From assembly GCA_023440825.1 (NCBI GenBank), contig JAEXRL010000027.1, forward strand, positions 1 to 64,000: a stretch of 64,000 bases of DNA, given 5' to 3'. The notes under the pieces are model-generated. The model was given only the letters and a program-made list of their open reading frames with translations. It made no database searches and had not been told where the DNA came from. This document shows positions 45,558 through 56,462 of this stretch, piece by piece. Positions within the stretch are counted from its first letter, which is position 1. Every line of letters begins with the position of its first letter. Source of the stretch: Pseudomonadota bacterium (lineage in GTDB: Bacteria > Pseudomonadota > Gammaproteobacteria > Burkholderiales > Burkholderiaceae_B). Position numbers and translations under genes: made by a program.

Positions 45558-47668
45558 GCGGACTGACCTATTATTGTTGTGACGCGCACTACGCGCTCTT
45601 CAGGGATTTCGGTATTGGCCAGCACTCCCAACTGCGGCAAATGATGGCGTAAAAAGCGGGCCAAGGATGGTCGCAGTATGGGCGACACAACCAAAACGGC
45701 CGGATCACCATTTTGCTCCTGAGCATGGCAGGCTTGCGCGGCCTCCTGAAGCACGGTGTCGGCCAAGCCAGGCTCCAAGGCACCACTGCTGCTCATGGCT
45801 TGAGTCAACACACGCTCCAGGCGAGCATCAAGCCCTATCACCCGCATCTCGCCTTCACCTGGGAACCACTGCTGACTAATCGCGCGTCCTAATGCCACCC
45901 TCACGATTGCCAACAATTCCGCACTCTCGTTAATCGCCACCCCGCTGGCCGCTTGCGCCTGTAATCGCGGCACATGGTCGGCCAGCGTTTCAAGAATGGT
46001 ACGCATATCGCGAATGGGTACCTCTTCGGCTAGCAGGCCACGTAATACAGCCAGCAACTGCCCCAAACTAATCACTTGCGGCACCAAGTCTTCAAGCAAC
46101 TTGGGCGCTTCGCGTCCCAAATGATCCAATAGCTGCTGAACCTCTTGGCGACCCAGCAGCTCGTTAGCATAACGGTGCAATAAGTGATTCAAGTGGGTCG
46201 CTACCACTGTGCTCGCATCCACCACGGTATAGCCTGCAATTTGTGCTTGTTCACGCAAACTCAGATCAATCCATACCGCAGGTAAACCAAAGGCTGGATC
46301 GGTAGTGGCTGTACCGGGAAGGTCCTGTGTCACGCCGCCAGGATTAATAGCTAGCCACTGACCTGGAGTGGCCGTGCCTTGCCCAATTTCCACCCCAAAA
46401 AGCAGAATGCGATAATCGTTAGGCTTTAACTCCAGGTTATCGCGTATATGAACAACCGCAGGTAAAAAACCAATGTCTTGTGCGAATTTTTTACGCAAGC
46501 TACGTATGCGGTGTAAGAGCTCCCCACCTTGCGCATGATCCACCAAAGAGATCAGCCTGTAGCCCACTTCCAGACCCAAGGTATCCACCATGGAAACATC
46601 ATCCCAGCTTGCTTCCGAGGTGGCCGACTCCAGTGTGCTTTGCGCTTGTTCACTCGGTAATTGATCGGCTTGCTGAGCAGCCAGTTCTCGCTTGTGCAAG
46701 AGCCATCCTAGCCCCGTTAACATCAGTGCCAGACTGAGAAAAGCAAAGTTAGGCATACCGGGAATCATACCCATCAGCGCCAAGATACCTGCCGTGATAA
46801 ACATAACAGCGGGGTTTTGGAACAACTGACTAATAATCTGTTGCCCAACATCCTGATCTGTCGCGACTCGCGACACCACCACACCGGCTGCCGTAGAAAT
46901 AATCAGAGCGGGAATCTGTGCAACCAAGCCATCGCCAATGGTGAGCAAAGTATAGGCATGTCCGGCCGCAGCAAACGACATATCGTGCTGCGCAACCCCT
47001 ACAATCAAACCACCAATGATATTGATCACCATGATCAGCAGACCGGCCACGGCATCACCGCGTACAAACTTACTGGCCCCATCCATAGAGCCGTAAAACT
47101 CAGCCTCCTGAGAGACCTCTTTACGGCGTACACGCGCCTCATCCTCGCCAATCAGGCCTGCATTAAGATCAGCATCAATCGCCATTTGCTTACCGGGCAA
47201 GGCATCCAGCGTAAAACGTGCTCCTACCTCAGCAATACGCCCTGCTCCCTTGGTGATGACGATAAAGTTGATGATCACCAAGATAATGAAAACAATTAAA
47301 CCTACCGTAAAGTTGCCACCAACCAAAAAGTGTCCAAACGCCTCAATCACCCGGCCTGCTGCATCAGGCCCTTGATGCCCATGCATTAGCACCACGCGCG
47401 TGGAAGCAACGTTCAAGGCCAAGCGCAACAAGGTGGCAAAAAGCAGGACAGCCGGAAAAGCGGCAAAATCCAAAGGCTTTTTTGTGAACATGGCCACGAG
47501 CAAGATCATGACAGCCAATGAAATATTGAACGTAAACAGCAAGTCCAGCAAAACGGGCGGCAAAGGCAGAATCATCATGGCCATCACCATGAGGATCAGC
47601 ACTGGACCTGCCATCAAACGGGCATGTTGGCCACTATGCGTTTTTAAAAGAGCAAGTAAGTTATTCAT
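45554..47668 (-). CDS. flhA: flagellar export gate protein FlhA
   Basis: This 704-residue export gate subunit has eight N-terminal membrane helices, the FHIPEP-type region (GAGRIAEVGARFTLDALPGK then QMAIDADLNAGLI) and a cytoplasmic C-domain that docks chaperone-substrate complexes. The ATG at 47668 overlaps the flhB stop by 8 bp; an in-frame GTG at 47683 is an alternative. It is coupled to flhF by an ATGA overlap. Confidence 0.96.
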   Translation of the reverse strand: MNNLLALLKTHSGQHARLMAGPVLILMVMAMMILPLPPVLLDLLFTFNISLAVMILLVAMFTKKPLDFAAFPAVLLFATLLRLALNVASTRVVLMHGHQGPDAAGRVIEAFGHFLVGGNFTVGLIVFIILVIINFIVITKGAGRIAEVGARFTLDALPGKQMAIDADLNAGLIGEDEARVRRKEVSQEAEFYGSMDGASKFVRGDAVAGLLIMVINIIGGLIVGVAQHDMSFAAAGHAYTLLTIGDGLVAQIPALIISTAAGVVVSRVATDQDVGQQIISQLFQNPAVMFITAGILALMGMIPGMPNFAFLSLALMLTGLGWLLHKRELAAQQADQLPSEQAQSTLESATSEASWDDVSMVDTLGLEVGYRLISLVDHAQGGELLHRIRSLRKKFAQDIGFLPAVVHIRDNLELKPNDYRILLFGVEIGQGTATPGQWLAINPGGVTQDLPGTATTDPAFGLPAVWIDLSLREQAQIAGYTVVDASTVVATHLNHLLHRYANELLGRQEVQQLLDHLGREAPKLLEDLVPQVISLGQLLAVLRGLLAEEVPIRDMRTILETLADHVPRLQAQAASGVAINESAELLAIVRVALGRAISQQWFPGEGEMRVIGLDARLERVLTQAMSSSGALEPGLADTVLQEAAQACHAQEQNGDPAVLVVSPILRPSLARFLRHHLPQLGVLANTEIPEERVVRVTTIIGQSA

Positions 47669-48815
47669 GATTGCGATGAGCACCCTTGGATGTATCCATA
47701 TCGGCGGGCACGTTTAAGTTATAGGGCTGCAAAGGTTTTTCGCCGCCATAGCGTTGCCAGGTATTCAGTTGAAAAACCCACGCCAGCACTTCGGCAACTG
47801 CCCCATATAACTGCGCAGGAATTTCCTGCTGCAGTTCGACATTGAAATACAGTGCACGCGCCAAGGGGGCTGCCTCGAGCTGAGGAATGGCATTTTCTTG
47901 AGCTAAAGTACGAATACGCAAGGCGATAAACCCAGTGCCCTTGGCTAAAACACGTGGGGCAGCGCCGGCCGCCTGATCGTACTTCAGGGCCACGGCATAA
48001 TGGGTAGGGTTAGTGACCACTACATCAGCGCTTGGCACCTGAGCCATCATGCGCGATCTGGCCATCGCACGTTGTTGTTGTCGTATCCGCCCTTTAACAT
48101 GCGGATCACCCTCGCTCTCTTTGTGCTCTTCTTTAACATCCTGCCGGGACATGCGTAGCTTTTTATAATACGACCACAGTTGCCAGGGCACATCAATTAA
48201 GACAATGATCAATAAACTGGCCACAATCAAGGCGCAACATCGGGCAACCAGACTAATGCCAACGCTTAATGCAGCTTTGGGCTCAACCAGCATTAGGCTG
48301 GTCATTTGCTCGCGCTGCGACCAAATAACGTAAAACGCCACAGAGCCAATCAGGCCTGCTTTGGCTAGGGTTTTGATAAGCTCCACCAAGGTCTGCGCTG
48401 AAAACATGCGCGTAATACCTTTGAGCGGATTCAAACGTTCGAACTTGGGTTCGAGAGCCTTGGTAGAGAACATCATGCCACCTAGCGCGATCGAAGCCAG
48501 AATTGCCACGACAAACAATGCTAGAAATAAGGGCAGCATGGTGAGCAAAGCCTGAATGGCTCCCTGCACAGCAACCATAATCATTACAGTGGTATCGCTA
48601 CTGACCCTGGGGTCAAACCACATGCTGTTGCGCATGACAAGGCTAAGATTATGATAAAAATAGCCACCTAGCATCCACAGCATAGCGACCCCGACAGCCA
48701 ACAACAAGAATGTGTTGAGTTCGCGGGAACGAGCGATTTGCCCCTCTTCACGCGCTTTCTCGATGCGCCGGGGAGAGGCGGGTTCTGTTTTTTCTAGATC
48801 GCTATCTTCAGCCAT
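47661..48815 (-). CDS. flhB: flagellar export switch protein FlhB
   Basis: This 384-residue substrate-specificity switch has four membrane helices and a cytoplasmic C-domain with the intact autocleavage motif NPTH in DVVVTNPTHYAVALKYDQ near residue 268. The N-terminal EKTEPASPRRIEKAREEGQI is invariant. A stand-alone copy of its C-domain is encoded at 12946. The 206-bp gap upstream contains a large hairpin. Confidence 0.97.
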   Translation of the reverse strand: MAEDSDLEKTEPASPRRIEKAREEGQIARSRELNTFLLLAVGVAMLWMLGGYFYHNLSLVMRNSMWFDPRVSSDTTVMIMVAVQGAIQALLTMLPLFLALFVVAILASIALGGMMFSTKALEPKFERLNPLKGITRMFSAQTLVELIKTLAKAGLIGSVAFYVIWSQREQMTSLMLVEPKAALSVGISLVARCCALIVASLLIIVLIDVPWQLWSYYKKLRMSRQDVKEEHKESEGDPHVKGRIRQQQRAMARSRMMAQVPSADVVVTNPTHYAVALKYDQAAGAAPRVLAKGTGFIALRIRTLAQENAIPQLEAAPLARALYFNVELQQEIPAQLYGAVAEVLAWVFQLNTWQRYGGEKPLQPYNLNVPADMDTSKGAHRNHE

Positions 48816-48948
48816 GACGCTAGAGCAAGAATCGAAGTTGCAGGCAGCCTAGTCCTAGCATCATCTGCCAGCGAACTGAGCTTGTCATGACAATTATCTT
48901 ACTGCGTCAAGGGGCTTGGCGATCCGGCGAGTAAGGGGATGAATACCG

Positions 48949-48987
48949 TACTGTTCAGGCGCTGTGCAAAGACAGCACTGAACAGTA
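48949..48987. repeat. long hairpin between cheZ and flhB
   Basis: TACTGTTCAG and CTGAACAGTA form a perfect 10-bp outer stem; inside, after a small internal loop, GCTGT pairs with ACAGC around a 6-nt loop. Neither side has a T-tract. It lies 35 bp after cheZ and 134 bp before flhB and may stabilise the che mRNA end or act as an operator. Confidence 0.6.
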
Positions 48988-49021
48988 TCTAGGGCAGCCT
49001 GCAAGAGAAGGCATGAAGCAC

Positions 49022-49654
49022 TTAAAATCCCAGATTCGCCAATAAATCGTCGACCTGATCTTGACTTGTGACTACCTCGGGAGCTTTGGTGGAGATGACT
49101 GGCCCATTTAATAAGCTATTGGTTTCGTCGCGGCGTTCTGCAGGTACGCTTTCCATTAGGACCTGCAGCAGCTCGGTTTCTATGGTGCGCACCACACCCA
49201 ACATGCCGGTAATGACCTGTCCGGTTAAGTCCTGAAAATCCTGAGCCATAATGATTTCCAGCAAATTATCTTGGGTTTGCTGTGTACTTTTAGGTACTTG
49301 CTGTAAATACGAACGCGTTTGCTCAACCAGCACTCTAGCCTGCTCCAGGTCTTTAGGCTCGTCAAACCAGGCCTGCCATTGCTGATCAAGTTGCAAAGCG
49401 TCTTGCTGCAAAGCTTCTTGCAAGGGGCGTACCTGCTCGGCCGCGTTTAATACACGATTGGCCGCCTGCTCAGTCATGCTTGCCACATAATGCAAACGAT
49501 CGCGGGCATCTGGAATGGCATGCGCAGCATCTTTGATAGCCTGATCCAAACCCAGTTCGCGCATACTATCCCGTAATAAACGGGTTAGATTAGCAATCCG
49601 GTACACCAAGTCTGGCGAGCTGACCTGAGAATCCACTGAGTTGTCCTGAGACAT
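49022..49654 (-). CDS. cheZ: CheY-P phosphatase CheZ
   Basis: This 210-residue helical protein dephosphorylates CheY-P. The catalytic region AQDFQDLTGQVITGMLGVVR near residue 130 keeps the Asp and Gln known to act in the reaction, and the C-terminal CheY-binding peptide (SQDQVDDLLANLGF) is present. It lies 12 bp after cheY. Confidence 0.96.
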   Translation of the reverse strand: MSQDNSVDSQVSSPDLVYRIANLTRLLRDSMRELGLDQAIKDAAHAIPDARDRLHYVASMTEQAANRVLNAAEQVRPLQEALQQDALQLDQQWQAWFDEPKDLEQARVLVEQTRSYLQQVPKSTQQTQDNLLEIIMAQDFQDLTGQVITGMLGVVRTIETELLQVLMESVPAERRDETNSLLNGPVISTKAPEVVTSQDQVDDLLANLGF

Positions 49655-49666
49655 AATCGCTCTCCT

Positions 49667-50056
49667 TTAGCCTGCCATTTTTTCAAATATTTTATTCAGT
49701 TTTTCTTCAAGGGTAGCGGCAGTAAACGGTTTGACTACATAGCCACTGGCACCTGCCTGTGCGGCAGCAATAATATTTTCTTTCTTGGCCTCGGCAGTAA
49801 CCATCAATACAGGTAGCTTAGATAGCGCCGGATCAGCACGAATTTGCTTCAGCATTTCCAGGCCATCTAGATTAGGCATGTTCCAGTCCGACACAACAAA
49901 ATCAAAACTACCGTTGCGCAGCTTTTCTAGGCCCATCTGACCGTCCTCTGCTTCATCTACATTTTCGTAACCCAGATCTTTAAGCAGATTCTTAATGATA
50001 CGACGCATAGTGGGAAAGTCATCGACGATCAGAATTTTTATATTTTTTTGTACCAT
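49667..50056 (-). CDS. cheY: chemotaxis response regulator CheY
   Basis: This 129-residue single receiver domain controls motor direction by binding FliM. The phosphoacceptor is D57 (VVSDWNMP), with the acidic pair D12-D13, the conserved Thr in [10 protein letters not shown] and Lys in [10 protein letters not shown]. Spacing and length equal E. coli CheY. Confidence 0.97.
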   Translation of the reverse strand: MVQKNIKILIVDDFPTMRRIIKNLLKDLGYENVDEAEDGQMGLEKLRNGSFDFVVSDWNMPNLDGLEMLKQIRADPALSKLPVLMVTAEAKKENIIAAAQAGASGYVVKPFTAATLEEKLNKIFEKMAG

Positions 50057-50098
50057 TTAATTCACTCCAAAACAGTAGTTATCGAGACAGTGAGCACC

Positions 50099-51157
50099 TT
50101 AAACACGATGTCCGTATCCCCCGGCACTGGCCAACAGACGCTCACTAATCTGGTTTAATGGCAAGGCAATGTCCGTGGCTCCGATGAGCAGTGCTTCTCG
50201 GGGCATGCCAAACACCACGCTGGTGGCTTCATCTTGGGCGAAGGTCAGACTGCCTGCATTTTTCATCGCCAATAGACCTTGGGCACCATCTTTACCCATA
50301 CCAGTCAAAATCAAGCCTATCGCATTACGGCCTGCCACTTCGGCTGCCGATTGAAAAAGTACGTCCACAGATGGCTTGTGACGATTGACGGGCTCAGTAT
50401 CCACAAGTTGAACCACGTAGTTCGCTCCTGAGCGCGCCAACTTCATATGTGCGACACCGCCCGGGGCAAGGTACACATGACCGGGCAACACGCGCTGACC
50501 ATCCTCTGCTTCGTGTACCTGCATAGCACACAGGCCATCAAGACGATTAACGAAAGAGCGTGTGAAACCAGCGGGCATATGCTGGGTAATCATGATGGCC
50601 GGACAATTCGCGGGCATAGGTTCTAGTACTTGCCGGATAGCCTCAGTGCCACCCGTAGACGCACCAATCATTATTAGCTTTTCGGTAGTAGAAAAATTTC
50701 CAGCCAAGCGCCGGGTGCCAGGTGTACTTGCAGCGGCCCGCTCAATACGACGTGGACGCGACATGGCTGCCGCGCGAATTTTATCGGCTATTAGTTCGGA
50801 GTACTCAAGCAAACCATCACGCAGCCCCAACTTGGGTTTGGTGACAAAATCTACCGCTCCTAACTCCAAGGCCTTCAAGGTCACCTCAGAGTTACGCTCG
50901 GTTAAGGATGACACCATCACGACAGGCATAGGCCGCAACCTCATGAGGCGCTCCAGAAAATCCAGCCCATCCATACGCGGCATTTCCACATCGAGCGTCA
51001 GCACATCAGGGTTATGCTGCTTGATCAAGTCGCGGGCCACTAAAGGATCAGGGGCCACTGCCACGACTTCCATATCGGATTGACTGTTGATAATTTCCAG
51101 CATCAGGCTGCGCACCAAAGCAGAATCATCAACACACAAAACTCGAATTTTCTTCAT
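50099..51157 (-). CDS. cheB: chemoreceptor methylesterase/response regulator CheB
   Basis: This 352-residue protein removes receptor methyl groups when phosphorylated. It has a receiver domain with D56 ([12 protein letters not shown]), a linker, and the methylesterase domain with catalytic Ser in [10 protein letters not shown], His in [10 protein letters not shown] and Asp in [10 protein letters not shown]. An in-frame GTG directly precedes the ATG used here. It pairs with cheR upstream; no cheD lies between them. Confidence 0.96.
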   Translation of the reverse strand: MKKIRVLCVDDSALVRSLMLEIINSQSDMEVVAVAPDPLVARDLIKQHNPDVLTLDVEMPRMDGLDFLERLMRLRPMPVVMVSSLTERNSEVTLKALELGAVDFVTKPKLGLRDGLLEYSELIADKIRAAAMSRPRRIERAAASTPGTRRLAGNFSTTEKLIMIGASTGGTEAIRQVLEPMPANCPAIMITQHMPAGFTRSFVNRLDGLCAMQVHEAEDGQRVLPGHVYLAPGGVAHMKLARSGANYVVQLVDTEPVNRHKPSVDVLFQSAAEVAGRNAIGLILTGMGKDGAQGLLAMKNAGSLTFAQDEATSVVFGMPREALLIGATDIALPLNQISERLLASAGGYGHRV

Positions 51158-51191
51158 CACTGCTACAACACCTTCTTAGAATATAGTTGCT

Positions 51192-52034
51192 TCAGTTACG
51201 TACGTATACGGTCTGACCACGGAGACGGAATGCACCGGTCAAGTGCGAAAAGTTTTCTGAATGTCCCACGAATAGCAAACCGCCGGGCTTCATCGTGGCA
51301 GCAAAACGATCCAAAATACGCACCTGCGCGTCTTTATCGAAATAAATCATGGTATTGCGACAAAACACGACATCAAAACTCGTATTCAGCGGCCAGTTAC
51401 CACCATTCAAGTTCACGATGTCAAACTGCACCATATTGCGTATTACCGGCTTGACCCGCACAAAGCCCGCCTGCGCCCCGCGGCCACGCAAGAAATACTT
51501 TTGCTTCAAGGCCGTCTCTACTGGCTCTACGCGCTCATTGGTATAAATACCGGCTTGAGCACGCTCAATCGCATCCGTATCGATATCCGTAGCAAGTATA
51601 TTGACGCCGGAGTCCGGGCTGGGGACGCGTTCCCGTACCGTCATGGCAATGGAGTAAGCCTCTTCTCCGGTAGACGCCGCACTGCACCAGATGTCTATCG
51701 GTTTAGAGTGTGTAGCAAGATAATCGCCTAATACATCAAAATGATGCTGTTCTCGAAAAAAAGCCGTGTGATTAATCGTGAACGCATTCACAAAACTCGT
51801 CCATTCAGACGCATCAGCCTGCTTTTCCAGGTAGTCTAAATAGTGATCCACACGCTGCAGACCACAGGCCTGAGCCCGTAAGCCAAGCGTACGAGCAACC
51901 ATGTCTTCTTTGTGGGCACCTAGCACAATGCCTGTGTTGTGCTTTAATACCCGGGCAGCACGATCACAGTCCGCTTTAGAAGCCTGCGGTAACACTGGCA
52001 AAGAATAGGCATACGAACCCACTACATTATTCAT
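51192..52034 (-). CDS. cheR: chemoreceptor methyltransferase CheR
   Basis: This 280-residue SAM-dependent enzyme methylates receptor glutamates. The N-terminal helical domain is followed by the Rossmann core with DIWCSAASTGEEAYSIAMTV, the SAM site, and DVVFCRNTMIYFDKDAQVRI. It lies 3 bp after the chemoreceptor gene. The receptor ending DWEEF at 29792 should be its tethering partner. Confidence 0.96.
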   Translation of the reverse strand: MNNVVGSYAYSLPVLPQASKADCDRAARVLKHNTGIVLGAHKEDMVARTLGLRAQACGLQRVDHYLDYLEKQADASEWTSFVNAFTINHTAFFREQHHFDVLGDYLATHSKPIDIWCSAASTGEEAYSIAMTVRERVPSPDSGVNILATDIDTDAIERAQAGIYTNERVEPVETALKQKYFLRGRGAQAGFVRVKPVIRNMVQFDIVNLNGGNWPLNTSFDVVFCRNTMIYFDKDAQVRILDRFAATMKPGGLLFVGHSENFSHLTGAFRLRGQTVYVRN

Positions 52035-52037
52035 AAA

Positions 52038-53774
52038 TCATGAGCTAGCAAGAGCTCCACCATAAGACTGTAAAGAAACTGACGACTGCACCGCATCAAC
52101 CTGAAGCGACTCATCATCGAAAGGAACATCGATCACATCACTGGCGTTTAAACGAAAGACAGCCACTGCCGCCGACAAGCGTCCTGCCTGCTCCTGGAGT
52201 GAACCCGCCGCCGCGGCAGCCTGCTGAACCAAGGCCGCGTTTTGCTGCACGACACTATCCATTTGAATAACAGCGCGATTGACCTGATCAATGCCGTCTG
52301 ACTGCTCGCTGGAAGCGCTGGAAATTTCGGCCATAATAGTCGTTACCCCCTGCACCGCAGAGACAAGCTCCTGCATAACCTCGCCTGCCTCATCCACCTG
52401 AACAGTACCGGCCTTCACCTTGGATAAGGACTGCTCGATGAGCCCCTTGATTTCACGTGCTGCCTGAGCACTGCGTTGAGCTAAGGAGCGCACCTCACCG
52501 GCTACCACCGCAAAACCCTTGCCCTGCTCACCCGCACGAGCCGCTTCGACCGCCGCATTCAACGCCAATATATTGGTTTGAAAAGCAATGCCATCAATAA
52601 CGTTCACTATCTGAGCGATTTGACCTGAACTAGCTGAAAGCTCGTCCATGGTGTCAATTACCTTAGCGACCGCCTCTCCCCCTCGCTGGGCTACCGTAGC
52701 AGCACCCTTAGCCACTCGATCAGCCTCTTGTGCATTATCGGTATTTTGCCGTACTGTGCTGGCCAGCTCTTCCATGCTGGCCGCAGTTTCCTGCAAAGAA
52801 GCGGCTTGATCCTCGGTACGACTGCTTAAATCGGTATTGCCTGCAAAAATCTCACGCGAGCCCAGGGTAATTTCCTCTACGCCTTCACGTACAGTGGACA
52901 CCATGCGCTGCAAGCTCATCTGCATACGGCGTACCGCTTCATACAACACGCCAATTTCGTTACTGGAAAACACATCAATACGTTTGGTTAGATCGCCACT
53001 GGCAATGCGGTCGAAATGTTCACCAGCCACTCTTAAGGGACGCAACACCATACGATTAAGGAACACGTACACGAGAAATGCGATGAGAAAGCACAGGGCA
53101 ATCGCCACGCCCACCAGGCTGATCACCAGTTGATACTGCTGATCTTCTTTTTGATATTGCTGCTCCATAAAGCTTTGCTGCAAGCGCAACAAACTGCCCA
53201 AAGCGCTATACATATCGTCTTCTAGAAGCTTGGTCGTACCTGTTAGATACGTGCGGAACTCAGAGATTTCACCCTGCTCAAGGTAGTTCACCAAAGGCGC
53301 AATACCACTTTCAAGCAAGGTCAGATAAGCCCTGTCTACATTAGCAATCGCCTCGTGGGTTTGTGTTAAGTTTTTAGCCTCGCGCTGATACAAAGCAAAC
53401 TGCGATTTCGCCTGATCCACAGACTCACGCACGAGCAAGATAAGCTGGCGTGTACCGGCGCTCAGCAAATCTTCCCGAGCCGCGTTAGAGCCCCACTCTT
53501 GCATCACATCTTGATTTTGCTGATCGCTATTTACCACGTAGCCAACCGCTGCCCGCCCCAGTTGAATTTGTGTATCTTTGTAGCTGTCTACTGCCTGCGA
53601 TAACTGACTGGCCACGCGCTGCTGTGTCATGATGCTTTCAAGCGCAATATTGTTTCCGCGCAAGGATAATATTCCCAGTGCGGCACCCGCTAAAAGCATG
53701 ATTAAAAAGAACACCAGAACCAGTATCAGAGTTGTTCTAACCCGAAGATTAACGAGACGTAAACCACCAAACAT
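52038..53774 (-). CDS. methyl-accepting chemotaxis protein, Tar/Tsr-like
   Basis: This 578-residue receptor sits inside the che operon. It has a membrane helix (about 13-37), a four-helix-bundle-like periplasmic domain of about 160 residues, a second helix (about 200-222), HAMP, methylation helices and the signalling tip [20 protein letters not shown]. No xWxxF tether is at the C-terminus (LQSYGGALASS). The ATG at 53774 has AAGG 8 nt upstream and is preferred over an upstream in-frame start at 53810. The ligand is unknown. Confidence 0.94.
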   Translation of the reverse strand: MFGGLRLVNLRVRTTLILVLVFFLIMLLAGAALGILSLRGNNIALESIMTQQRVASQLSQAVDSYKDTQIQLGRAAVGYVVNSDQQNQDVMQEWGSNAAREDLLSAGTRQLILLVRESVDQAKSQFALYQREAKNLTQTHEAIANVDRAYLTLLESGIAPLVNYLEQGEISEFRTYLTGTTKLLEDDMYSALGSLLRLQQSFMEQQYQKEDQQYQLVISLVGVAIALCFLIAFLVYVFLNRMVLRPLRVAGEHFDRIASGDLTKRIDVFSSNEIGVLYEAVRRMQMSLQRMVSTVREGVEEITLGSREIFAGNTDLSSRTEDQAASLQETAASMEELASTVRQNTDNAQEADRVAKGAATVAQRGGEAVAKVIDTMDELSASSGQIAQIVNVIDGIAFQTNILALNAAVEAARAGEQGKGFAVVAGEVRSLAQRSAQAAREIKGLIEQSLSKVKAGTVQVDEAGEVMQELVSAVQGVTTIMAEISSASSEQSDGIDQVNRAVIQMDSVVQQNAALVQQAAAAAGSLQEQAGRLSAAVAVFRLNASDVIDVPFDDESLQVDAVQSSVSLQSYGGALASS

Positions 53775-53842
53775 AAGAAACACCTTGTTGTTGATAGCAA
53801 GCGAAAGCAAGGCCGCGGCTTGTGGCCACAGCCTGCCGAAAT

Positions 53843-54343
53843 TTAGGCAATGGCACTGTCGACTAAGGCCATTTCCTCGCTGGTCATGAGTTTTTCTATG
53901 TCTACCAGTATGAGCATGCGCTCATCCAAAGTACCGATGCCGGTCAGATACTCGGTAGAAAAAGCCGTGCCAAAACTGGGCGCCGCACTAATTTGTGAGC
54001 CTTGCAATACCAGTACGTCGGAGACGCCATCCACAACTATGCCCACAACACGATCATGCAGATTCAAAATAACCACGACAGTTTGATGGTTATATTCCAC
54101 ATTTTGCATATTGAAACGAATACGCAAATCAACGATGGGCACGATCACGCCACGTAAGTTCGTAACGCCTTTGATAAAATTGGGCACATTCGCAATGCGA
54201 GTAACGGTTTGCGTATCGTAGCCACGGATTTCCTGCACCTTCAAAATATCAATGCCGTACTCTTGTTCTGCCAGCGTAAACACAAGGTATTCTTTACCTG
54301 AACCTTCGATTAACTCTGGGCTTTGATGATGATGTTGGGACAT
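53843..54343 (-). CDS. cheW: chemotaxis coupling protein CheW
   Basis: This 166-residue adaptor couples receptors to CheA. It shows the CheW fold motifs [40 protein letters not shown] and the C-terminal [18 protein letters not shown] short His/Gln-rich N-terminus is unremarkable. It lies 16 bp after cheA and precedes the receptor gene. Confidence 0.97.
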   Translation of the reverse strand: MSQHHHQSPELIEGSGKEYLVFTLAEQEYGIDILKVQEIRGYDTQTVTRIANVPNFIKGVTNLRGVIVPIVDLRIRFNMQNVEYNHQTVVVILNLHDRVVGIVVDGVSDVLVLQGSQISAAPSFGTAFSTEYLTGIGTLDERMLILVDIEKLMTSEEMALVDSAIA

Positions 54344-54359
54344 AGAATTCTCCGGATAT

Positions 54360-56390
54360 TCAATTCAAGGCCACAGCACGATCGCGTGCCAGGCGCTGCA
54401 GGGCAAAGACATCCACAATGAGCGCAACACTGCCATCGCCCAAAATGGTAGCGGCCGACACACCTGGAATTTTTCGATAATTAGCTTCAAGATTCTTAAC
54501 AACCACCTGATGCTGACCGATAAGGTGATCGACCAGCAAGGCGAAGCGCATGTCCTCGGCTTGTAAAATGACGGCAATGGCTTTGGTTTCATCTGACTCC
54601 GCATTGTCGACAGAAAACACTTCTCGTAAGGAAATCAGCGGTAAGTACTCACCACGTACGGCCATGACTCGATCAAACTCAGATACTCGTTTAAGTTGCG
54701 CCTCGGTGGGCTGCATAGACTCGGTCACGTGCGCTAGCGGCAAAATAAATATTTCCTCGCCCACTTGCACGGACATACCGTCAAGAATGGCTAAAGTCAG
54801 AGGCAGAACAATACGAGTAGTAGTTCCCCGCCCTGGCCTTGAATACAGTTGGACATGCCCACCCATGCTTTGAATATTGCGTCGCACTACATCCATGCCA
54901 ACTCCCCGCCCCGAAATTTCGGTTACCTTTTCGGCGGTTGAGAAACCAGGTGCAAAAATCAATTGCCACACTTCGTCATCGCTAATGCTATCGCTAACAG
55001 GCAGGCCATTTGCGATGGCTTTAGCCAATATTTTTTCGCGATTCAAGCCTGCACCATCGTCTATGACTTCAATCACGATATGCCCGCCCTGATGCTGAGC
55101 CGAAAGGGTAAGCACGCCTTCGGGGTCCTTGCCACTCGCTATACGCTGCTCAGGCACCTCAATGCCATGATCAATACTATTACGTACCAAATGGGTGAGC
55201 GGATCGATAATACGTTCGATCAGGCTCTTATCCAGCTCGGTTGCCTGTCCCACTGTTACCAGCTTGATACGCTTATCGAGTCGCGCAGCACTTTCGCGCA
55301 CCACTCTGGGAAAACGACTAAACACATAGTCCATAGGCATCATGCGAATCGACATGACCGCCTCTTGCAAGTCGCGTGCATTACGTTCGAAGTGCTCAAT
55401 ACCATTTAGCAAACGATCGTGCACAACAGGGTCCAGCGTGGAGGCCGTTTGCACGAGCATAGCTTGAGTAATAACCAGCTCCCCAACCAGATTTATAATT
55501 TGGTCGACTTTCTCAACGCCCACTCGTATGGTGCTGGACTCTTTCACCACAGGCGCTTTACTTGCTAGCACCTTAGGTTTCTGTGGTGGCGCGGCCGGTG
55601 CAGGCTCGGGCGTAGGTACCGGGGGCGCTGGCTCTGCTACTAGCGGCTCAGGATCCTGAGCACCAGAATTAGGGCAGGCCTGTACCGTCAACTGATCTGC
55701 ATTCACGACAAAACAGCAAACCGCTTGAATGTCGTCGATACTCACCGTAGAGTTGAGCCAGATTTCAAGGCTATTTTCAGAGTCCTGGGTACGCAAAACC
55801 GTACCCATTAACTCCATTTCTTCTAAAAGTACTTTTTGATCTGCCTTAGACACAGCGTGCAAAGCAATATGCAAGGTTTGCGCAGACGCGCTGGAGTCGG
55901 ACGCGGCATTGGCCGGGGCCTCTTGCACATGAACGTCTTGGTGCACAGCCGCCAAGTCAGCCGAGCCATCCGTGGTACTTAAAATGCCCTTTTGCTCCAA
56001 GGCTAATTGACGCAGTTGCTCACAAATACGCTGGTAAGCCCCCTCGTCGGGATCATCACCTTCGCGATACGCATTTACCTGTTCTGTCAACACGTCTTTG
56101 GTTTCCAAAAAGAGATCTATCATGTCTTTGCGCAGGCTCATTTCGCCATTGCGCACAAGGTCCAACAAGTTCTCTAGCAGATGCGTTGTTTCTGCCAACT
56201 TGCCAAAACAACCGAAGGTACTGGCACCGCCTTTAATTGAGTGTGCAGCACGGAAAATAGCATTGAGTTGATCGCTGTCTGGCTCGTCTAGGTTAAGCTC
56301 AAGGAGCAAGCTTTCCATATCGGCCAACAGCTCATCAGCCTCGTCAAAAAAAGTCTCATAAAACTGACTTAAATCTACGCCGGTGCTCAT
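54360..56390 (-). CDS. cheA: chemotaxis histidine kinase CheA
   Basis: This 676-residue kinase has the Hpt domain with phospho-acceptor H50 ([11 protein letters not shown]), a P2 CheY/CheB-binding region, a Pro/Ala-rich linker, the P3 dimer helices, the P4 ATPase with [12 protein letters not shown] and the G boxes VIDDGAGL and GRGVGMDVV, and a P5 CheW-like domain. The ATG at 56390 has AAGGAT at proper spacing; the ATG at 56396 is too close to it. It leads the che genes after motB. Confidence 0.97.
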   Translation of the reverse strand: MSTGVDLSQFYETFFDEADELLADMESLLLELNLDEPDSDQLNAIFRAAHSIKGGASTFGCFGKLAETTHLLENLLDLVRNGEMSLRKDMIDLFLETKDVLTEQVNAYREGDDPDEGAYQRICEQLRQLALEQKGILSTTDGSADLAAVHQDVHVQEAPANAASDSSASAQTLHIALHAVSKADQKVLLEEMELMGTVLRTQDSENSLEIWLNSTVSIDDIQAVCCFVVNADQLTVQACPNSGAQDPEPLVAEPAPPVPTPEPAPAAPPQKPKVLASKAPVVKESSTIRVGVEKVDQIINLVGELVITQAMLVQTASTLDPVVHDRLLNGIEHFERNARDLQEAVMSIRMMPMDYVFSRFPRVVRESAARLDKRIKLVTVGQATELDKSLIERIIDPLTHLVRNSIDHGIEVPEQRIASGKDPEGVLTLSAQHQGGHIVIEVIDDGAGLNREKILAKAIANGLPVSDSISDDEVWQLIFAPGFSTAEKVTEISGRGVGMDVVRRNIQSMGGHVQLYSRPGRGTTTRIVLPLTLAILDGMSVQVGEEIFILPLAHVTESMQPTEAQLKRVSEFDRVMAVRGEYLPLISLREVFSVDNAESDETKAIAVILQAEDMRFALLVDHLIGQHQVVVKNLEANYRKIPGVSAATILGDGSVALIVDVFALQRLARDRAVALN

Positions 56391-56462
56391 GCACATATCC
56401 TTATTAGTAGAAACGCTCGCAAACGAGTCGATGAGCCCAAAAATCCGAATCGCTAGCTATGA

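Noticed and set aside
50562..51083. 173-codon plus-strand open frame opposite cheB
   Set aside because: It lies antisense to a fully canonical cheB and shows no domain or ribosome-binding site.
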